A DNA stretch of 64,000 nucleotides from Chrysogorgia sp. JL179-B06 (lineage: Eukaryota; Cnidaria; Anthozoa; Scleralcyonacea; Chrysogorgiidae). This document shows positions 34,672 to 42,520 of the stretch, one piece after another. The stretch lies in assembly GCA_035772405.1 (NCBI GenBank), contig JAYKKM010000418.1:1316001-1380000 (forward strand). Reading direction: 5' to 3'. Position 1 is the stretch's first letter. Each line of letters starts with the position of its first letter. Below the pieces are notes generated by a model that had not been told where the DNA came from, searched no databases, and saw only the letters and a program-made list of their open reading frames with translations. Both the position numbers and the translations under genes were made by a program.

Positions 34672-35628
34672 TTAACTCACGTTTTGAATATCGCTTTCTG
34701 GCACCCACGAATTATGTTTGCTCTCATAACCCAACCATTTAACCAGCGCCATCTTCTTCCCTCTGACTTTCTTTCTTTTCAACACCTTTTCAACTCTGTA
34801 CACATCGTCACCATGTTTCTTATTAACCAGCGATAGTTCCTGTTCATAAAATTTCCCAATAATCTGTTCACCGGTGTGGTCCTCAATTTCGTACACATTC
34901 GGATCACCACGAATAACCTTTACCACTTTAAACAGCTCCTCAGTGAAGTTGGCTTCATAGCCCTTTGTGAACACACTCTTGTATTTACTAATTCTCACTG
35001 ATTGACCAACTCTAAACTTTGGCAATGGGTTGTCTGCAAATTGGTGACCAAACAAAGTGGTCCACACTTCGCCTTCATTTGACTTATCGACATCCTTTGG
35101 CTTCATCATAATACTGCGGTTCACATTGCTATTGTAATTGCTTACAAACTGGTCCAAAGCGTCAATCCATTTGTACGTCCCACGAGTATAAAAGTACTTC
35201 CACATAATGCTCTTCAGGCTTCTATTAAAACGCTCAACAACAGCGGCCTTTTTATCACTCTTAGTGCTGAAGTATTCAACGTCATGTTCTTTCAACAAAC
35301 TTTTCACCCCAACATTGTAGAACTCGAGTCCATCATCAAATTGAGCTAACTTAGGCGTGGTTCCAAACCGATCTTTAAAGTTGTTCAATAGCTCTCCAAC
35401 AGCCTTAGTCATGTTCTTAGTGTCTTTTCTATAAACTGCGATACCAAAAGCATATCTACTTAATATTTCAATGCCTGTTAGTATCCAATAGTACCCTCCA
35501 TTCTGTTTTGAGTACTTACTCATGTCCACTAAGTCCATTTGGAGCTCTTCACCAAGAAATCCGACGAAGGTAGCACGGAACTTATGTCTTCTCACAATGG
35601 GTTTGTACCTAGTGTAAGTGTCCTGCAT
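34672..35628 (-). CDS. INT: Polinton integrase: DDE core and chromodomain
   Basis: 318 residues in this frame. The RVE core has D32 (QMDLVDM), D98 (QFDDG) and E132 (VVERFNRS), the D,D(33-35)E spacing of retroviral-type integrases. An SH3-like part follows (about 205-262), then a chromodomain (about 276-316: YRVEKVLKRKK, ALVKWLGY, SWVPESDI). It joins element DNA to the host chromosome and makes the 6-bp duplication; the chromodomain probably guides it to histone marks. The N-terminal helical region lies in a different frame at 35,609-35,779, so this gene is split. Downstream, the next gene starts after seven bases. This is the C-terminal part of a broken gene. Confidence 0.93.
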   Translation of the reverse strand: MQDTYTRYKPIVRRHKFRATFVGFLGEELQMDLVDMSKYSKQNGGYYWILTGIEILSRYAFGIAVYRKDTKNMTKAVGELLNNFKDRFGTTPKLAQFDDGLEFYNVGVKSLLKEHDVEYFSTKSDKKAAVVERFNRSLKSIMWKYFYTRGTYKWIDALDQFVSNYNSNVNRSIMMKPKDVDKSNEGEVWTTLFGHQFADNPLPKFRVGQSVRISKYKSVFTKGYEANFTEELFKVVKVIRGDPNVYEIEDHTGEQIIGKFYEQELSLVNKKHGDDVYRVEKVLKRKKVRGKKMALVKWLGYESKHNSWVPESDIQNVS

Positions 35629-35779
35629 GCATGGTCAACCACTCTTTCACTGTTTTTCTAGTCACTTTCAATCCGTCTCCCAATGCACTTTGATACAACC
35701 TCTCTGCACCACTGAACCCCGTCTTGGGATTATAATAGATGTCTCTCAACCCTTGCTCTGTTTCCACACCAAGCTCCAT
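35609..35779 (-). pseudogene. integrase N-terminal part, out of frame
   Basis: 56 codons, begins MELGVETEQGLRDIYYNPKT and contains GFSGAERLYQSA followed by TRKTVKEWL, the helix-turn-helix-like N terminus typical of Polinton integrases. Its stop overlaps the first codons of the DDE frame by about 20 bases. The overlap contains ATGCATGC, a tandem four-base repeat, and a four-base duplication there is the simplest explanation of the shift. Programmed frameshifting is an alternative, but no classical slippery heptamer was found. Confidence 0.8.
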
Positions 35780-35784
35780 ATAAT

Positions 35785-36465
35785 TCACACAATATACAGT
35801 TCCAATAGCACCGCGCCAATTTTAAGATCGTCGTTATTTGGTTTGACGCGAAACGTCATACTTGAGTAAACACCTTTTTTAATACTCACCTTGGATTCAA
35901 TGTCTACATGACGTTGCACTGACCCCTTCAAAGACTGTTCAGTGGGTATTGGTAATGTTGTGATCACATTGCTACGCTTCCCATCAACACCCACATTGTT
36001 CTCCGTCTCAACAATATCACACTAAACTTCTATGTACTTCAGACCTCTATACATATCGACCTCGTTTGGGCTGATGTGCCACTCCTTCCCTTGGATTAAT
36101 GTGTTTTCTGCAAAGCCAAGGAGGGGTCCAACCCCCAGCAATCTAAATGGGGCTACAGTCTTCACTCTACATCCACCAGATGGGATTTTCTCTATCTCAA
36201 GACTTGATACGTTTGGTCTAATGTCGGAGACCTGGAGCTTCATGTACTCAACCAACGCGTTGAAGTTATAATGTCCCTGAGGCACTGAGAACCGCAAGAG
36301 ACTACCGAGGGAAAAGTCGATTGTGTTTGCTAGTACGTTGTCGTAGTCCCAAAACACAGTAGCTGTCTTAACCATAATGCATGGGCTATCGTGCGTGATC
36401 ATCACACTGTTGTCAAAGGACACAACTTTCTCTACGCCTTCAATAAATACCGTCAACTTTCGCAT
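35785..36465 (-). pseudogene. mCP: probable minor capsid (penton-like) protein with in-frame TAG
   Basis: A single frame runs from the ATG at 36,465 (MRKLTVFIEGVEKV) to 35,785, interrupted once by TAG at 36,022-36,024. The two parts (147 and about 78 residues) are in the same frame. The protein is all-beta in character. HYNFNALVEYMKLQ is followed by a Leu/Gly-rich LLGVGPLLGFAENTL, then after the stop by CDIVETENNVG and a terminal strand pair (YSSMTFRVKP, GAVLLELYIV). This order fits the single jelly-roll vertex proteins of Polintons and adinto-like viruses. Its start is only 24 bases from the divergent gene at 36,490. The stop may reflect recent decay, readthrough or a base error. Confidence 0.65.
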
Positions 36466-36489
36466 TATGTATAACATATGGTATATTAT
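36466..36489. promoter_or_regulatory. very short divergent promoter region
   Basis: Only 24 bases, almost entirely A and T (with TATAACATATGGTATATTAT), separate the start codons of the minus-strand minor capsid gene and the plus-strand gene at 36,490. Core elements for both directions must either sit here or overlap the coding sequence. Confidence 0.5.
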
Positions 36490-37093
36490 ATGCAGAAAGC
36501 CCTTCATAACTACTATGGAAAGCACTACGAGCGTGCGATGGTGAACACATCAAAGGCTACACACGACGCAAAGGCAGACCTCATCAAAAAGTACCCTCAC
36601 GCCACTTTAAGCAAATTCGAGTTCTATCCAAATATTTCGCAAGACGGTAAGATCCTTGGTGTTGACGTGTACTTCAGAAACAATGACATCCTCAGCACAG
36701 ACATAACCAGCGCAACCTTCAAAAATGATAGGAACATGTGGAAGTGGCTACACAATAGTAAGTTCCCAATAATATGGCAAGGCGGTGGAACTATCCAACC
36801 ACTACCAAAAGGTCATAAGAACCACTGGGGACTTTGGGATGGCTATCCAACAGAAAATGTGTTGAATTATCCAGTGAATGACTTCAAAGTTTTTGTTAAC
36901 CAAAATAGCTACTTCATGTCAAAGCTACCAACCTTACAAATCACCACGTCAAAGACCATGTCAGAGTGGGACGACAGCGAATCTTACTACCGCGTTGTGT
37001 TTGCGACGTATTGTGCGAGTTTCTGTTGTGGAGTCTCGCTGCAACATCTATCATGAGTGTCACAAGAAGTTCACCCTGTGGTCACAAGCGTGA
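36490..37093 (+). CDS. Polinton protein of unknown function, probable frameshift near its end
   Basis: Starts MQKALHNYYGKHYERAMVN. The frame closes at 37,056, about 188 residues. It is rich in aromatic residues (NHWGLWDGYP, FKVFVNQNSYFMSKLP) and looks like a soluble beta-rich protein. Near 36,990 the coding character appears to move to the neighbouring frame, which reads SVVESRCNIYHECHKKFTLW and ends with TGA at 37,091-37,093, overlapping the ATG of the next gene as TGATG. The tight overlap with the next gene supports the second frame as the original end. No family recognised. It stands at the head of the plus-strand block that includes the fibre-like protein, so a structural role is possible. 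Confidence 0.55.
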
Positions 37094-37908
37094 TGAGATT
37101 TCATGTGTACTTCACTATTAGAAGACTTCTCAGAAGAATGGAAGGTGGCGAGACCATGAAATCAATAAGTAGAGAATTCGACGCTTCCGAATTGTATGGT
37201 AAGATTTCCAAGATTCCTAGAAAACACTACTACCAGAATAAAGTCCTGAGCGATGGCACTTTAGGCGAATCCAGAGTGTTCACACTCAACGACGTTCAGA
37301 ACGATTACAGACGATATGTCGCGCGATTGTCAGACGGCTTTACCAACATTGGGTTGCAATATCTAAACCAGAGCATAGAAGCCTTTGTGTACTCCACACT
37401 TGGTGCACAAGCTAGAACACGTGTATCAGTCGTTGGTGGTTCTGCAGGAAGTCTAGAAACCCAACAAGAATTCCGCAAGTTGTTTTCTGACAGTGTTATC
37501 AACTATGACGTGTCGACATGGATTCTCAACATGAATAAATCGATTAGAGACACCAACGTTGTCCAAAATCTTGCAGTGTCACCAAGTACATGGTTAATGC
37601 CAAGTAACCTAGTGATACTAAAGAATAAAATCGCTGGGTACAACAACTTATTAAAGATTGCCACAGAGTCCATGAGATTTGGAGTGAACACTCGCTTGAA
37701 TGCAACAACACCAACGACTGTGGCTAAAAAAGTCCACCAAGAAAATGTGGTGACTAACTTGGGAGTACCACCTGTGAAGAAAACAATGGTCACCACCAAT
37801 CAAATAGCACAGACCACCACAAGTAAGTCAGACACGACAACGCTAGCGATAGTGTTAGGGTTCTCAGCAGTCTCTGGCTATCTACTAACCAAATACACCT
37901 TGAAGTAG
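37093..37908 (+). CDS. membrane-anchored Polinton protein of unknown function
   Basis: 271 residues from the ATG at 37,093 (MRFHVYFTIRRLLRRMEGGE). The N terminus is basic. The middle is mixed alpha/beta (for example ASELYGKISKIPRKHYYQNK). A Thr-rich linker precedes a single C-terminal hydrophobic helix (LAIVLGFSAVSGYLLTKYTL), so it is a tail-anchored or type I-like membrane protein. An upstream in-frame GTG at 37,057 would add 12 residues, but the TGATG overlap favours the ATG. It is followed by the fibre-like gene two bases after its stop (TAGTAATG). Not recognised; could be an internal virion membrane protein. Confidence 0.65.
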   Translation: MRFHVYFTIRRLLRRMEGGETMKSISREFDASELYGKISKIPRKHYYQNKVLSDGTLGESRVFTLNDVQNDYRRYVARLSDGFTNIGLQYLNQSIEAFVYSTLGAQARTRVSVVGGSAGSLETQQEFRKLFSDSVINYDVSTWILNMNKSIRDTNVVQNLAVSPSTWLMPSNLVILKNKIAGYNNLLKIATESMRFGVNTRLNATTPTTVAKKVHQENVVTNLGVPPVKKTMVTTNQIAQTTTSKSDTTTLAIVLGFSAVSGYLLTKYTLK

Positions 37909-37910
37909 TA

Positions 37911-38864
37911 ATGAGTCTAAACTATGGGTATGAGTCTGACGACCCTCACGATAAAATACTAAAGAGAACGAAAAGACATCTGGACGAAGATCCCAAATTA
38001 AGTGTGACCGGTGGAAGGATGTCCGGACTAATAGACATGCAAGGCTCGGCGATAAAAAACGTAGCAGACCCAGTCGACGACCTAGACGTCATCAATAAAA
38101 AAGTCTTAGAGCAATTGTATTTACCGAGGTACTTCAAAGTGCGACACCACAACGTCGTGTTTGACTTCAACACCAACACACACGCTGTGAAAAACGTGGA
38201 CCTCCATAGTAATACCTCCAAAGTGAAAGCTATCGGTGACGCGACAAATATGTTAGTGCAAAACAACCCAACCTATGGTCCTGTCGTTGGTGTCGACAGT
38301 CAAGGTCATAGTTTTCTGTCGCCAGTGTTAGCACCAATCCCACTTGAGTCAGGCCTTCATTTTAACTGCCCCAGTATGCAGTGGTGTGATCTCTCCATTT
38401 TTGTTGCAGTGCGGTTACCTATGAGAGCCACGGGGTCAAATTGGGAGACAATTATATCAAACGACGACGGTCAGTGGGATAAGTTCATAGGGTACAAGAC
38501 TGGCATGGCTAGTGGACTCGCGTATGGTGGCAGCATCCCAGCGATGGAGAGCATATGCACTATTCCAAGTGGCGTTGACCTCACAAAAATGCATATGATA
38601 TCAATACACTGGCAAATGAGCAACTCACATGTTAGGGTCAACAACATCAAGTCAACTGATTCAGACTTCATAGCGAACATGAAGAAGATAGGCACACCCT
38701 ATGGAACGATTTTTGGAATACATCGACCAAGAATACCACTCGCACCTTATGCATACCCATCGTTGATAGAATTCTACGGCATGAAAATTGTGAGTGGTTA
38801 CATGACAAACCGAGACATCATAGTCATGGGTGGAAAAATGATGAAGGAATATGGTATAAAGTAA
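37911..38864 (+). CDS. fibre-like attachment protein with lectin-type C-terminal domain
   Basis: 317 residues. After a charged start comes SVTGGRMSGLIDMQGSAIKN followed by VADPVDDLDVINKK (about 33-66). This is the pattern of trimeric tail-fibre and fibre shafts (GxLdM...I.nl.dP....DAvNK). The remaining 200 residues form a beta-rich region ending EFYGMKIVSGYMTNRDI, the typical last strand of LamG/concanavalin-like lectin domains (SEIxYY..l.....). Such proteins bind cell-surface glycans or receptors in viruses and phages. The gene is tightly packed between the membrane protein and the acylated small protein (TAAATG junction). The fibre-motif part is clear to me; the lectin fold is inferred. Confidence 0.7.
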   Translation: MSLNYGYESDDPHDKILKRTKRHLDEDPKLSVTGGRMSGLIDMQGSAIKNVADPVDDLDVINKKVLEQLYLPRYFKVRHHNVVFDFNTNTHAVKNVDLHSNTSKVKAIGDATNMLVQNNPTYGPVVGVDSQGHSFLSPVLAPIPLESGLHFNCPSMQWCDLSIFVAVRLPMRATGSNWETIISNDDGQWDKFIGYKTGMASGLAYGGSIPAMESICTIPSGVDLTKMHMISIHWQMSNSHVRVNNIKSTDSDFIANMKKIGTPYGTIFGIHRPRIPLAPYAYPSLIEFYGMKIVSGYMTNRDIIVMGGKMMKEYGIK

Positions 38865-39056
38865 ATGGGAGCATGTATTTCGAGACCCCATGAAATATAT
38901 AAAATAAATAAAACGACTGACCACATGTTCAAAGCTGGTGGGTCATTTGGTCGTGGTGATATAACTCTCGAGCTCCACGCTGAGATTGGTATGAGGTCTA
39001 AAAGACTTACGGCAAACCTATTATGCTACCAGAACCAGACACTGTGGGAGTGGTAG
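38865..39056 (+). CDS. small protein with N-myristoylation/palmitoylation motif
   Basis: 63 residues beginning MGACISRP. Gly2 and Ser6 match the consensus for N-myristoyltransferase, and Cys4 next to it is a typical palmitoylation site. The protein would therefore be tethered to the cytosolic face of a membrane. The remainder has KAGGSFGRGDITLELHAEIG and ends LLCYQNQTLWEW; no domain recognised. The start directly abuts the stop of the fibre-like gene (TAAATG). Confidence 0.6.
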   Translation: MGACISRPHEIYKINKTTDHMFKAGGSFGRGDITLELHAEIGMRSKRLTANLLCYQNQTLWEW

Positions 39057-39076
39057 GAGACGTGACCTAAGTTAAA

Positions 39077-39232
39077 ATGGGTTGGTCTCAGCTTCGAGGA
39101 TTTAGAAAGCTGGTTCGCGATATTAGAAACTTTTTCAGACGACGTAGCAAACCGAGGACTAACAAAACACACCTGATGCGTTGGTACGCAACAAACCAGA
39201 TCTACAAAAAACCTAGCGCCCACATCGAGTAG
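39077..39232 (+). CDS. small basic protein (51 aa)
   Basis: Begins MGWSQLRGFRKLVRDIRN and includes FFRRRSKPRTNK, with about 14 Arg/Lys in 51 residues. It is followed at once by a T run and the Bro-N gene. The strong positive charge suggests binding to DNA or RNA, for example a core or packaging peptide. No family recognised. Its reality is supported by the compact spacing and by a clean ATG-to-TAG frame between two genes on the same strand. Confidence 0.5.
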   Translation: MGWSQLRGFRKLVRDIRNFFRRRSKPRTNKTHLMRWYATNQIYKKPSAHIE

Positions 39233-39258
39233 TTTTTTTTGTGGGAGACTATATAGCG

Positions 39259-40026
39259 ATGACTTCCGCAATACTCCAACTATTCGATTTCGACGGTCAT
39301 CAAATCACGACGGTTAATCACAACGGTGATATATGGTTCAAAGCGAAAGAAGTCGCGAGCGCTCTAGGTTATGCTCGACCAAAAGACGCAGCACACGACC
39401 ACGTCGAACCCGACTGTAGAATGAAGATGGAGCAGGCCTCGTTTATCAACGAACTTGGGGTCTACTCATTAGTGTTCTCGAGTAAAATGGAGCGCGCGAA
39501 ACAGTTCGGAAGGTGGGTGCACTCAGAAGTCTTACCAAGCGTTAGAAAGACTGTAGCTGACGTCGGTCACAAACACAATCAGTTTAAAATGATCACTGAG
39601 TTCGATCTTCACACGAAAGTCGTTGGCTTTCTTAGGAAATATTATCCAGAAGCTATTTTGATAGCCGCTTGTGGTGAAAATCAAGACACCTCTGCGAAGA
39701 GAATAAATTCGTGGAAAAAAGGCTACCAACGTGGGACGCCTGATTTGATTATTGCTAATGCAAACCGACAGCACATTGGGCTTGTGATTGAGTTCAAGAA
39801 CCCAGGTGGCACAGGCAAGACATCCAAAGAGCAAGACGAGGTGCTACTCAGATACAAATCCGCTGGTTATCTAACATTGTTGTGCGACTCGTACGACGAC
39901 GCTATCACTACAGTAATAAAATATTTCTTTGACATTGGGTTTCAATGTTCCCAATGTTTTCGTAAATTTAAAAATAAAGCAGCGTTAAGTAACCACGAGA
40001 GACATTATTGTAAAGAGACTTTTTAG
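39259..40026 (+). CDS. Bro-N / nuclease-like / C2H2 zinc finger fusion protein
   Basis: 255 residues from the ATG at 39,259; a GTG at 39,241 is possible but less likely. Residues 1-98 form a Bro-N domain (FDFDGHQITTVNHNGDIWFK, KEVASALGYARP, NELGVYSLVFSSK, FGRWVHSEVLPSVRKT), a DNA-binding module of baculovirus, phage and NCLDV proteins. Residues 110-215 carry GTPDLIIAN then LVIEFKNPGG and a Gln/Tyr-containing helix, the order of the VRR-NUC/PD-(D/E)xK nuclease fold. The C terminus (about 229-250) is CSQCFRKFKNKAALSNHERHYC, a C2H2-like finger. A DNA-binding nuclease for replication, recombination or host DNA degradation is inferred. The last codons are included in a 192-bp tandem duplication downstream. 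Confidence 0.85.
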   Translation: MTSAILQLFDFDGHQITTVNHNGDIWFKAKEVASALGYARPKDAAHDHVEPDCRMKMEQASFINELGVYSLVFSSKMERAKQFGRWVHSEVLPSVRKTVADVGHKHNQFKMITEFDLHTKVVGFLRKYYPEAILIAACGENQDTSAKRINSWKKGYQRGTPDLIIANANRQHIGLVIEFKNPGGTGKTSKEQDEVLLRYKSAGYLTLLCDSYDDAITTVIKYFFDIGFQCSQCFRKFKNKAALSNHERHYCKETF

Positions 40027-40363
40027 ACAACGAGTAATGAGTCGAATTAGCACCCACTCTTGTTGTTGAGACGACGCTCGAAGTGACAACTGCTCTAGCA
40101 TTTTTTAAAGATGTTTTTAACTTGATAAAAATATCTGCGAAACTTTCTCTCAATGAAAATGTTTATGGAACTCTCTTTATTTCACAAACCCTCTGGCTAT
40201 TGTAAAGAAACTTTTTAGACAATGAGTAGTGAGTCGAATTAGCGACCACTCTTGTTGTTGAGACGACGTCTAAAGTGACAACTGTTCTAGCATTTTTAAA
40301 AGACGTTTTTAACTCAATAAAAATATCTGCGAAACTTTCTCTCAATGAAAATATTTGTGGAAC
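40007..40363. repeat. tandem duplication of 192 bp spanning the end of the Bro-N gene
   Basis: Copies 40,007-40,170 and 40,199-40,363 align with few differences (ATTGTAAAGA..., TTGTTGTTGAGACGACG, ATATCTGCGAAACTTTCTC). The second copy repeats the final codons and stop of the gene. Both copies keep an open frame on the minus strand (RESFADIFI..LKTS), which could be chance. The duplicated part lies between convergent genes and may contain 3' processing signals. Confidence 0.85.
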
Positions 40364-40486
40364 CTTCTGACCACTGTGTGATGCGTGACTAATTTTATGT
40401 GTGTGTGAAAAAATGTTTCTATGAGACATTGGACGCTTCATGTGACCAATGTATAAATTTAAAAAGTGGGGTATCCGAGAACACCC

Positions 40487-41059
40487 TTAATTTTGTGTGG
40501 AAGGATGATGACGTCTGCACACTGCGCGATATTGCTCAGCACCACCAACGAATGATGGTCCTGGATTATATCTCCAATTGAATGGTGCGTCAACAGTTGT
40601 TCCGTAAGTGTCACGGCAAACGACGCAATGCGCTTTTAGAAATGTGATGTCGTCCGCTACTGGGAAGAGCGTGTCAAGCTCACCAATTCTTTTTAAACGC
40701 TCTGTCGCTATGAGACCACAAATAATGACGTGAATGCCAGCTTTGATGTAGCCGTGAGTAACTGGGAGTAGATCAGAGTACCAATGGCCTTCGTCAATGC
40801 CAATGACGTCGTAGCCAGCTAGCTCGAGAGAACTTGGGAGGTTGGTGATTAACTTTGCAGGTAAACTATCTGATCCGACAACAATGGTCTGACGATGTGT
40901 GGAGAACGTGTGGTCAGTTCGTCTAGTGTCACCTGCGTTGTTCATGTAAAGGACTCTAAGCCCTGATTTACTTAACGCGACTAACCTGCGGAGAGTCTCT
41001 GTCGTTTTTCCTGCAAACATAGGACCAATCACGATTTCTAGTTTACCAACTTTCTTCAT
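40487..41059 (-). CDS. TK: type II thymidine kinase
   Basis: 190 residues. A P-loop GPMFAGKTT (12-20), the DEGHW motif (89-93, catalytic Glu90 at the place of DEAQF in other type II kinases) and the zinc-binding set C145, C148, C181, H184 are all present, as is the thymidine lasso GGAEQYRAVC. The length is that of viral and cellular type II enzymes. It phosphorylates thymidine with ATP, feeding dTTP to the polymerase of the element. It is encoded convergently to the Bro-N gene. Upstream of the ATG lies GGAGGTATAGTAACC, the recurrent promoter-like motif. The frame is intact. This is an uncommon cargo for Polintons. Confidence 0.93.
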   Translation of the reverse strand: MKKVGKLEIVIGPMFAGKTTETLRRLVALSKSGLRVLYMNNAGDTRRTDHTFSTHRQTIVVGSDSLPAKLITNLPSSLELAGYDVIGIDEGHWYSDLLPVTHGYIKAGIHVIICGLIATERLKRIGELDTLFPVADDITFLKAHCVVCRDTYGTTVDAPFNWRYNPGPSFVGGAEQYRAVCRRHHPSTQN

Positions 41060-41088
41060 GGTTACTATACCTCCAGAGAGATATTTTT

Positions 41089-41781
41089 TTATTGTGGTGG
41101 AAACCGTCGTTCGTTGTTAAATATCCGCTGAAGCTCTAAGTTTTTAAGATGGGACCGCGAGCTCTCATGTCTCAAGTGATGCGTTGGGCTACCGATGTCC
41201 ACACCACATGGGTAGCACGTGTACGACTCTACGCCACTCATAGAATACTGGTGGATAGATGACCTTATGTGGTCGTCGATGCCGTCCGCACTCACTATAT
41301 CGTAACACCCCGCCACACAAGCGTTAACGTCGCGGTTTGCGGCGAGCTCTAACCACGCTTTGATTTTGGTTGGGCATGGTTTTCCATAGAAAGGTCGCTA
41401 CGAACACTTCGAGGAAATTACCGAGTAAATGTAGCGGTGGACTCACGAGGGTTGTTCAAGTAGACATCACCCGCTAACATGAGGTACTTGAATGGTGAGT
41501 AACACCACACAGGGATTTTGCGAGCTAAGCTGTCAGCAAACTCGTTGGCTTCATCCTCTTCAAGATTGATCCAAGCGACGTGAAGACGCTTCGTAAAGGA
41601 AAATCTTAGAACTATGTAGTATTAACAACCCTTCGTCTCTGGGGTCGAACAATGTGTAGATTGACAAGTACTCTTTTAAGACGTCGGGTCCAGAGGCGTC
41701 TTGTGGGATAGACACGTTGATAAAGTCTTCTCTCCGCAAGTGGACAAGATCTGCTTCGCTAACCTCTCGGGCTTGAGTCAT
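41089..41781 (-). pseudogene. zinc-finger protein gene broken by frameshifts
   Basis: Three successive frames on the minus strand show coding character. 41,781-41,560 starts MTQAREVSEADLVHLRREDF. About 41,600-41,410 reads RLHVAWINLEEDEANEFA and GDVYLNNPREST. About 41,430-41,089 has the segment KIKAWLELAANRDVNAC and ends with CYPCGVDIGSPTHHLRHESS, a C2..H2-type finger. Together they give roughly 230 residues. At least two frame changes (near 41,590 and 41,410) make it a pseudogene in this copy. The ATG at 41,781 is preceded by GGGAGTATAGTAT. Function not recognised. Confidence 0.6.
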
Positions 41782-41837
41782 ATACTATACTCCCAGAAAA
41801 AATCCTAATTTTTTTTAGTGCGTTTGGTTTGGAACTG

Positions 41838-41893
41838 TGAGATACCTGTGAGGTCAACTGTGAGACAACTGTGAGGTCAACTGTGAGTAAGAT
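41838..41893. promoter_or_regulatory. short tandem repeats in divergent intergenic region
   Basis: CTGTGAGGTCAACTGTGAGA repeated with small changes (units AACTGTGAG) between the divergent genes at 41,781 and 41,914. The location suggests an upstream regulatory function for the replication gene block, but this is inferred from position only. Confidence 0.5.
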
Positions 41894-41913
41894 AACACGT
41901 GATAGTGTATTAG

Positions 41914-42258
41914 ATGGCTGAGGACTCACAGACGGCTGACGCTAAGATCACGGCTGATGTGAAGAGTGTTAAGGTGAAGGACCCGAAGCGTGTCGCTGCT
42001 GGTAAAAAGTTGGCTGAGATATCGAAAGCTGCGAAAGAAAAGAAAATGCGTGAGATGATAGTCAACGAAGAACGGGGTAGTGAGTGGAGCTATGGTTACA
42101 TTGTTGGAACACTTGGTGTTATCATTGCCGCTGCTTCGCTATGGTACACAATTAGCAGTGAAAAAGAAACACGATTAGAACCTGTGAGTACTGCAGCAGC
42201 TAGCGCGTCAGAAAGTTGTAGAACTCGTCGTCCAGCGTTAGACACATTTGATTCTTAA
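41914..42258 (+). CDS. Polinton small membrane protein 1 (114 aa)
   Basis: Begins MAEDSQTADAKITADVKSVK. A Lys/Ala-rich amphipathic stretch (KDPKRVAAGKKLAEISKAA) precedes one transmembrane helix (YIVGTLGVIIAAASLWYTI, about 71-90) and a short polar tail. The charged N-terminal half would face the cytosol or virion interior. It is the first of three small membrane proteins in tandem with gaps of 15 and 4 bases. The set probably works together, for example in a virion membrane. No known domain. Confidence 0.65.
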   Translation: MAEDSQTADAKITADVKSVKVKDPKRVAAGKKLAEISKAAKEKKMREMIVNEERGSEWSYGYIVGTLGVIIAAASLWYTISSEKETRLEPVSTAAASASESCRTRRPALDTFDS

Positions 42259-42273
42259 ACAAAACACACGACA

Positions 42274-42516
42274 ATGTATATGACTGCGATCGATCGAAAA
42301 GAACTTATGAACGAATTGTATGATGCGCTTCTTGTTACGACTGGCGCTGTGGTAGTGAGTATGATTTCGAAAAAGGCTTTGGGAGAACCACTAGGAACAC
42401 CAGAGACGGTGAGAGGCACAGTGAAACTTGCTGCAGCTGTTGGTGCAGGAACGCTGTTAGTAAAATGGGCGCAATCAAAAAAGTGGATACCGACAGATCC
42501 ATTCAAATCAACGTAA
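42274..42516 (+). CDS. Polinton small membrane protein 2 (80 aa)
   Basis: Begins MYMTAIDRKELMNELYDALL. Two hydrophobic stretches (LLVTTGAVVVSMIS and VKLAAAVGAGTLLVKWAQ) flank a central GEPLGTPETVRGT loop, followed by KKWIPTDPF. This double-hairpin arrangement is characteristic of a small integral membrane protein. The second Met (42,280) is an alternative start. No known function. Confidence 0.65.
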   Translation: MYMTAIDRKELMNELYDALLVTTGAVVVSMISKKALGEPLGTPETVRGTVKLAAAVGAGTLLVKWAQSKKWIPTDPFKST

Positions 42517-42520
42517 GTTA

